Source: Halolamina sp. CBA1230 (GTDB lineage Archaea; Halobacteriota; Halobacteria; Halobacteriales; Haloferacaceae). From it: 64,000 nt of DNA. This document shows positions 59,274 to 64,000 of the stretch, in pieces. The notes under the pieces were generated by a model that saw nothing but the letters and a program-made list of their open reading frames with translations, had not been told where the DNA came from and ran no database searches. Made by a program: the position numbers and the translations under genes. The DNA lies in NCBI RefSeq assembly GCF_002025255.2, contig NZ_CP054587.1:2666001-2730000 (forward strand), in the 5' to 3' direction. Each line of letters starts with the position of its first letter. Within the stretch, counting starts at the first letter, position 1.

Positions 59274-62200
59274 TAGTTCGTTGGGCGTGCGGCGGGGGCG
59301 AGCGTGTCGACCGCGACGCCGATCGTGTTCGGGGCGTCGACGCTCCCGGTGGTCGTCGAGCCGTCCGCCGACTCAGCCGTCACGGGGCGGTCGGGCGCGG
59401 CGACGCTGCTGGCGTTCCCGCTCGTGGTGTCGTTCTCGCTCCCGTTCTCGGCACCCTCGGGCGCCTGCGTCCGGCGTTCGAGCGTGATCTGCTTGGGCTC
59501 CTCGTCGACGCCCAGCACCTTCCCCTCGGCGACGTCGAACTGCTGACCGTACTGGATCCGGTAGCCGCTCTCGTTGATCGTCGCCGGCGACGAGACGGTG
59601 TAGTTCGAGACCGCGCGCACGCTCACGTTCGTGTAGCCGTCCTCGGGGCCGAACTCGTCGTACCCCGTCGTCGAGTACGGCAGCGTCAGCGTGAACTCAC
59701 CGTCTTCGTCGGTCTGGGCGTGCTGAGTGTAGGTGAACGTCTCGTTCGAGGCGGGCATCCGCATCTGGACGGAGGCGGTCACCTCGGTGTTGGCGGGCGC
59801 GTTCGACCCCTCGATCGTCGCGCCGGGCACCTTCTCGAACGTCTTCACCCACGAGGGCGTGGTGGACGCCTGCTGGTAGATCAGCCCGTAGAGCTGGGGG
59901 GCGCCCAGCCGGGCCTGCCGGATGTCGTTGCTCTGGAAGTTGCGGTTCTGGGCCTGGCTCGCCTTCGCCAGCCGGTAGTGTTCCAGCGCGGGGATGTCCT
60001 CCTGCGGGAACGGGCCGACGCCGCCGATCTGTGCGCTGCCGTCCTCCTCGACGTACGCACGGGCGGCGCTCATGTTGGGGAAGCGCTGGATCAGCTGTTC
60101 GTCCGACATCACGGTCCGTGCATCGAACGTCTCGCCGTTCTGGTTGGTCAGCTCGGTCATCTCCCAGTCGACCACGAACGGTTGGACGTCCTGCGCGGAG
60201 CCGTGGTAGCGGTACAGTCGGACCATCATGCTCTCGTAGTACCGCTGCTCGTACGTCCGGGCGGAGCCGCTGACGAACGCGCCCTGCTCGGTCTCGTTGA
60301 GCTGGTACACCGGCGGCGCGAAGTCGCTGAAGGAGACGTTCGCGTCGTCGTAGAACGTCACCGGCGCGCTGAACTTCGAGGTGACCGAGGCCATCTGGTA
60401 GTCGATCATCACGTAGCGGGTCTGTTCACCCGGCTGGGCGCGGCGGTCGAGCACGTCCTGGGCCTGGCTCTCGTTGGGCGCGAGCAGGTAGTTCGCGGCG
60501 TTGGTCGCGCCCTGCTGGAACGGGTTGGCGTTCGGGATGCGTTGGCTCTGGGTGGTGATCCAGTGGCCGTAGTCCCACCACGACATCACGCCGTACGCGC
60601 CGTCGGGGTACTCGAAGTCGTCCGTCTTCTCGTAAGCGCCGTAGTAGTCCATGTCCTCGGCGTTCCCAGCGCCACCGAGGTTCCCCTCCTCGGGGGTGTT
60701 GTTCTGCATCCAGTCGAACGTGCCCTGCCACGCGAGGATGGCGCCGGGGCCGGTGCTGTTGCCGGCCTGGACCGACGTCGACGTCTGTATGCCGGGGCTA
60801 CCGGGCGTCCCGCCGAGCGTGACCGGCACCGCGAGCACGGGGGCAGCGACGAGTAGTAGGACGGCGGCGATGGTGAGCACCTGGTGGCCCTCCAGCTCCT
60901 CGACGAACATGATCGCGCCGACGAGGGTGGCAGCCGCGACGGTCACCGCCGCGAGGCGGTAGTCGAGCAGCAGCAGGCCGAACACGACCGGCACCGTCGC
61001 GAGCCCGATCGTGCGGACCTCGATATCGGCCGCCCGCAGCGCGCTGTCGACGTCGATGTAGTCGAGCACGCGCCCGAACAGGTACGCGTTCGCGACGACG
61101 ACGACGACGGCGAGGTAGTAGTTGAACCGAACCTGGGTGAACGCCATCGAGGTGATGAACGCGGCCCAGGTCACGAACAGCAGGTCGGTCGCCTCGTACT
61201 CGGCGATGAGTGGGGCTCCGGCGAGGAGCGCAGCGACGATCAGCAGGCCGAGCACCTGGTGGTCGACGCCGAGGACGTTACCGATCATGGTCGGCAGCGG
61301 CGTCAGGAAGATCAGCGCGGCGACGCCCAGGCTGCCGACGAGGTAGGTGTACGCGCGCTGGGTCCCCTTGCGGATCAGCGGGCGGGCGTGGAGGAGGATG
61401 ACCGCGAGGATCGCGGTGAACAGCGTGATCCCGTACTCCATGATGATCCGCTCGGCGCCGGTGTTGAGGCCGTACTGCTGGATGGAGGTGGGGCTGAGGA
61501 ACGGCATGGCCTCCGAGATGGTTCGCGTGGCGGCGTCGGCGCTGAAGCCGACGATACTCAGAAGGTTTCCAGTGATGCCGCTGAACAGCCCCTCCGCGAC
61601 GACCGAAACTACGATCGTCCCAACCGCGCCGATCCCGAGGATCGCGACGGGGAAGTAGGTCGCGTTGAGGTCCTCGCGCTCCCAGTACCGAGCGAGTGCG
61701 GCGAAGAACACTGCCGCCGCGGCGACGGAGAACGCGGCGAGCGGCTGGAGGAGGGAGTGAGCAGTCGTTCCGGTCCCAATCGTGTCGATCAGGAGGACGC
61801 TCATCACGCCGGTGACGCCCATCGAGACGGCTACTGCGAAGGCGACCGGCTCGGGAGTGTTACCGTGAACGACATCGGCGATCACGTTCACTGTGAGGAA
61901 CAGGCCGACGATCCCGATCAGGAACACGGCAGGCGGCCACGCCCAGAGAAACAGGCCGACCAGGACGCCGGCAGCGACGGACCACAGGAGCGGTTCCTTG
62001 GTCGTATCGAGTTCGCGAGACTCGAACTCCTCACGGACAACCTCCCAGACGGGCATGGTTCGCTCCGCGACGGCCACGGCGCCGAACAGGCCGACCATCG
62101 CCATTCCCATGAAGAACGGCTCGACCGCGTTGTGGTCAGCAGCGCCGACGAGCGTTCGCCGGAGGAACAGGCCGGGAAGGAGCGCAAGGAGGAACACGCC

Positions 62201-62656
62201 GAACAGGCCGCCGATGCGGTTGCTGAACCGTTTCCCGATGAAGTAGACGGGGACCACGGCGAGGGCACCGAAGACGGCCGGCGAGACGAGGAGGACTTTG
62301 GCGATGAGAGTCTCGCTCGGGGAACCGAGGCCGATGATCAGGGCGACGAGGGCGATCAGCTGGTCGTAGAGCGTCCCGAACTGTCCCGCGAACACGCCAA
62401 CTGGGAACCCTGTCCAGGGGTCGTACGGCATGACGCCGGGGAAGTTCAGCGTGCTGTACGTGCTCTGTCGCAGGTGGTACCAGGCGTCGTTCCCGGAGAA
62501 GTACACCTCGTTGTTTTGGAGGAACCGGGAGTAGCTCTGCATTCGGACCCAGAACATCCACGCCATCGCGAGGAGGAGCGCGGGGACGTGATACCAGTCA
62601 GTTGCCGTATGGCGGAGTGACTGGAGTAAGTCGTCATGTTCGCTGCGCGAACTCAT
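59273..62656 (-). CDS. aglB: Oligosaccharyltransferase AglB (STT3 family)
   Basis: This 1127-residue enzyme transfers the dolichol-linked glycan to asparagine in Asn-X-Ser/Thr on the outer face of the membrane. About 13 transmembrane spans fill residues ~1-620, with the first external loop FSGNDAWYHLRQSTYSTLNF carrying the catalytic acidic residue region. The soluble domain begins near residue 640, and the invariant WWDYGH motif lies at about residues 693-698 (VMSWWDYGHWITTQSQRIPN). The tail is Ser/Thr/Asp-rich (GSENDTTSGNASS) and itself contains sequons. The start at 62656 (MSSRSEHDDLLQSLRHTATD) is supported by an upstream TATA-like CCTTATCC. It is divergent from aglG and coupled to the DUF368 gene. 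Confidence 0.95.
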   Translation of the reverse strand: MSSRSEHDDLLQSLRHTATDWYHVPALLLAMAWMFWVRMQSYSRFLQNNEVYFSGNDAWYHLRQSTYSTLNFPGVMPYDPWTGFPVGVFAGQFGTLYDQLIALVALIIGLGSPSETLIAKVLLVSPAVFGALAVVPVYFIGKRFSNRIGGLFGVFLLALLPGLFLRRTLVGAADHNAVEPFFMGMAMVGLFGAVAVAERTMPVWEVVREEFESRELDTTKEPLLWSVAAGVLVGLFLWAWPPAVFLIGIVGLFLTVNVIADVVHGNTPEPVAFAVAVSMGVTGVMSVLLIDTIGTGTTAHSLLQPLAAFSVAAAAVFFAALARYWEREDLNATYFPVAILGIGAVGTIVVSVVAEGLFSGITGNLLSIVGFSADAATRTISEAMPFLSPTSIQQYGLNTGAERIIMEYGITLFTAILAVILLHARPLIRKGTQRAYTYLVGSLGVAALIFLTPLPTMIGNVLGVDHQVLGLLIVAALLAGAPLIAEYEATDLLFVTWAAFITSMAFTQVRFNYYLAVVVVVANAYLFGRVLDYIDVDSALRAADIEVRTIGLATVPVVFGLLLLDYRLAAVTVAAATLVGAIMFVEELEGHQVLTIAAVLLLVAAPVLAVPVTLGGTPGSPGIQTSTSVQAGNSTGPGAILAWQGTFDWMQNNTPEEGNLGGAGNAEDMDYYGAYEKTDDFEYPDGAYGVMSWWDYGHWITTQSQRIPNANPFQQGATNAANYLLAPNESQAQDVLDRRAQPGEQTRYVMIDYQMASVTSKFSAPVTFYDDANVSFSDFAPPVYQLNETEQGAFVSGSARTYEQRYYESMMVRLYRYHGSAQDVQPFVVDWEMTELTNQNGETFDARTVMSDEQLIQRFPNMSAARAYVEEDGSAQIGGVGPFPQEDIPALEHYRLAKASQAQNRNFQSNDIRQARLGAPQLYGLIYQQASTTPSWVKTFEKVPGATIEGSNAPANTEVTASVQMRMPASNETFTYTQHAQTDEDGEFTLTLPYSTTGYDEFGPEDGYTNVSVRAVSNYTVSSPATINESGYRIQYGQQFDVAEGKVLGVDEEPKQITLERRTQAPEGAENGSENDTTSGNASSVAAPDRPVTAESADGSTTTGSVDAPNTIGVAVDTLAPAARPTN

Positions 62657-62814
62657 TGGCGTGAATCGTAGCAAAAAGGGGATAAGGTTTGTGTATCGCT
62701 CTGAGCGAGGCGTCGTCGTCGGTGAGTCCTCGGGTGCAGGGAGCGAGCCCGTCCGATATCGCTGCGATGGAGGAGTCGAACGCTTTTTGCGGGTGTCACG
62801 AGTAGCCGCCGCCA
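62657..62814. promoter_or_regulatory. Divergent aglB/aglG promoter region
   Basis: The 158-bp spacer serves two divergent glycosylation genes. On the minus strand CCTTATCC lies about 30 nt before the aglB ATG; on the plus strand ACGCTTTTTGCG lies about 30 nt before the aglG ATG at 62815. Both distances fit leaderless transcripts. Shared placement would allow coordinated expression. Confidence 0.5.
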
Positions 62815-63753
62815 ATGAAGGTCTCCGTCGTCATCTGCACGTACTCGATGGATCGGTACGAGGTGTTCTGCGACGCGGTCGACAGTGTGCTCGAGCAGAC
62901 GTACGAGCCGGTCGAGATCGTGCTGGTCGTCGACGGTAACGAAACCGTGTTCGAACGCGTGCGCGAGGCGTACGGGGGTATCGAGAACGTCGTCTGCCAC
63001 AACAACGACGAGAACCGCGGGATTTCCTACAGTCGGACGAAGGGCGCGGAGCTCGCGTCGGGGGAGATCGTCGCGTTCATCGACGACGACGCCGCCGCCG
63101 AACCGGACTGGGTGGAACAGCTGGTCGAGGTGTACGAGGAGACGGACGCCATCGCCGTCGGCGGCGACGTGAGGCCCAACTGGCAGACCGAGAAACCGGA
63201 GTTCTTCCCGGAGGAGTTCTACTGGCTCGTTGGCTGTGTGGAACCGGGGTTCGCAGAAGACGGCGAGGAGGTCCGGAACACGTACGGCTCGAACATCTCC
63301 TACCGGCGCGAGAACTTTCTGGAGGTCGGCGGCTACGACCCGAACACGGGGCGGAAGGGGGACAAACATCTGCAGGCCCACGAAGCACCCGTGGGAGTCC
63401 GACTGCTCGAGGAGTACGGGCGGGGGATGGTGTTCACCGAGGACGCGGTGGTCAATCACACGCTGTTCGACTACCGCGGGGAGTTCGACTGGCTGGTGTC
63501 GCGCTCGTTCTGGCAGGGGTACTCCAAACGCGTGATGGATCTGCTGTATCCGGACGCGCCCGACGACAAGAGCGCGTATCTGGAGCAGTTGATGACGGAG
63601 CGCGTTCCGGGGCGGCTGAAGGGGCTGGTGCGGTCGCCGTCGGCGGCGGCGGTGAAGCAGTTGCTCGCGATCTTCGTGTTCACTGGTGCGGTGGGGCTGG
63701 GGTATCTGTACGCGATCCTGACGCCGGACGTGGTGGAGAAGGCTAACTCGTAG
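62815..63753 (+). CDS. aglG: Glycosyltransferase family 2, AglG-type glucuronosyltransferase
   Basis: This 312-residue enzyme should add a sugar (glucuronic acid in Haloferax AglG) to dolichyl-phosphate-linked glycan on the cytoplasmic face. The GT2 fold starts SVVICTYSMDRYEVFCDAVD, with the DDD metal site at residues 90-92 (IVAFIDDDAAAEPDWVEQLV) and a C-terminal acceptor region (GSNISYRRENFLEVGGYDPN). A single membrane helix at about 282-302 (LLAIFVFTGAVGLGYLYAIL) anchors it. Its exact sugar is inferred from family resemblance only. Its stop overlaps a convergent truncated gene by 11 bases. Confidence 0.9.
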   Translation: MKVSVVICTYSMDRYEVFCDAVDSVLEQTYEPVEIVLVVDGNETVFERVREAYGGIENVVCHNNDENRGISYSRTKGAELASGEIVAFIDDDAAAEPDWVEQLVEVYEETDAIAVGGDVRPNWQTEKPEFFPEEFYWLVGCVEPGFAEDGEEVRNTYGSNISYRRENFLEVGGYDPNTGRKGDKHLQAHEAPVGVRLLEEYGRGMVFTEDAVVNHTLFDYRGEFDWLVSRSFWQGYSKRVMDLLYPDAPDDKSAYLEQLMTERVPGRLKGLVRSPSAAAVKQLLAIFVFTGAVGLGYLYAILTPDVVEKANS

Positions 63754-64000
63754 GCGCCGGGACGTCGTCGCGTTTCTCGCCGAGGAGGAACTCGTAGTAG
63801 TAGCCCAGGCCACGGCAGGCGAGCATGGCGATCGAGAGGAACACGAACGCCAGGCGAGTGAAGGTGGAGTCGGGGTCGTTTTCGTCGCCGTCGCCGATGT
63901 CGTCCCCACTGGGCGTCGGTGGAATACCGGGATTGCCGAATCGGTCCGGGTAGTAGCGCTGTTTCTGACAGAACCCTCGGCCGACACGGAAGTTCTTCTT
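63743..64000 (-). CDS. C-terminal part of a probable glycosyltransferase, 5' truncated by the window edge
   Basis: The minus-strand frame is open to the last base of the window and gives 85 residues, with the gene starting beyond the window. It reads KKNFRVGRGFCQKQRYYPDR and continues, with a membrane helix near its end (TRLAFVFLSIAMLACRGLGY) and the tail EFLLGEKRDDVPAPTS. The GRGFCQKQ-xYYPD element resembles FWQGYSKRVMDLLYPD in AglG at the same distance from a C-terminal helix, so another family 2 glycosyltransferase is likely. The identification is tentative. Confidence 0.6.
   Translation of the reverse strand, partial: KKNFRVGRGFCQKQRYYPDRFGNPGIPPTPSGDDIGDGDENDPDSTFTRLAFVFLSIAMLACRGLGYYYEFLLGEKRDDVPAPTS

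Noticed and set aside
60884-62620. Open reading frame of 578 codons on the plus strand opposite aglB.
   Set aside because: Glu/Arg/Asp-rich low-complexity translation typical of a reverse frame across membrane-spanning codons; aglB is certain.
1-64000. tRNA or rRNA genes.
   Set aside because: I looked for cloverleaf-type GTTCGAATC/GTTCAAATC T-arm words with matching acceptor stems and for rRNA landmarks and found none that fit.

Overview
The window is a chromosomal segment of an extremely halophilic archaeon (class Halobacteria). The evidence is high GC with strong third-position bias, very acidic proteins, twin-arginine lipoprotein signal peptides, a PGF-CTERM surface protein, AglB/AglG N-glycosylation genes, Dph2, GfcR and TrmB sugar regulators, semi-phosphorylative Entner-Doudoroff enzymes, and TATA-like boxes 27-35 nt upstream of start codons (leaderless style). 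I saw no rRNA, tRNA or CRISPR array.

Layout. 1-1368: 3' part of a malic enzyme/phosphotransacetylase fusion. 1552-7915: complete peptide-type ABC operon (substrate-binding protein, two permeases, two ATPases). 7994-19513: housekeeping and hypothetical genes (CBS protein, EamA transporter, amidohydrolase, Rsm22-like methyltransferase, TyrA, M24 peptidase, Dph2, HTH regulator), interrupted at 13617-14093 by a hairpin-rich non-coding block. 19503-26631: a second peptide-type ABC operon on the minus strand. 26772-32735: HtrA-type protease, thioesterase, bifunctional nuclease, DUF555, UPF0058, cytidine deaminase, acetyltransferase and photolyase. 32845-34425: an IS200/IS605-type element with tnpB. 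34564-38776: surface protein, MFS transporter, deacetylase-like lipoprotein, then scraps of two duplicated genes. 38777-53254: a sugar catabolism region with glucose dehydrogenase, GfcR, KDG kinase, gluconate dehydratase, KDG aldolase, TrmB-like regulator, ROK kinase, Gfo/Idh oxidoreductase, UspA and a sugar ABC transporter. 53350-56708: class V aminotransferase, tiny membrane protein and thrS. 56709-58328: 1.6 kb without an intact gene, holding a decayed DUF368 copy and an IS605-derived non-coding element. 58329-64000: DUF368 protein, AglB, AglG and a truncated probable glycosyltransferase.

How the genes work together. The sugar ABC transporter imports a sugar; glucose is oxidised by Gdh, gluconate dehydrated by Gad, and KDG phosphorylated by KdgK and/or cleaved by the aldolase. 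GfcR and TrmB are the likely regulators, and three sites resembling the published TACT-N7-GAGTA TrmB motif lie in front of gad, between kdgA and trmB, and in front of the sugar-binding protein. At the right end DUF368, AglB and AglG form an N-glycosylation group; DUF368 proteins recycle polyprenyl phosphate in bacteria, so this one may return dolichyl phosphate.

Most striking observations. (1) Both peptide-type substrate-binding proteins appear to be natural circular permutants, cut at two different places and each carrying a new Tat-lipoprotein signal. (2) A small double-hairpin element occurs twice with compensatory stem changes; one copy interrupts one unit of a tandem repeat whose neighbouring unit is uninterrupted. 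(3) Gene-end fragments have been duplicated and decayed by deletion between short direct repeats.
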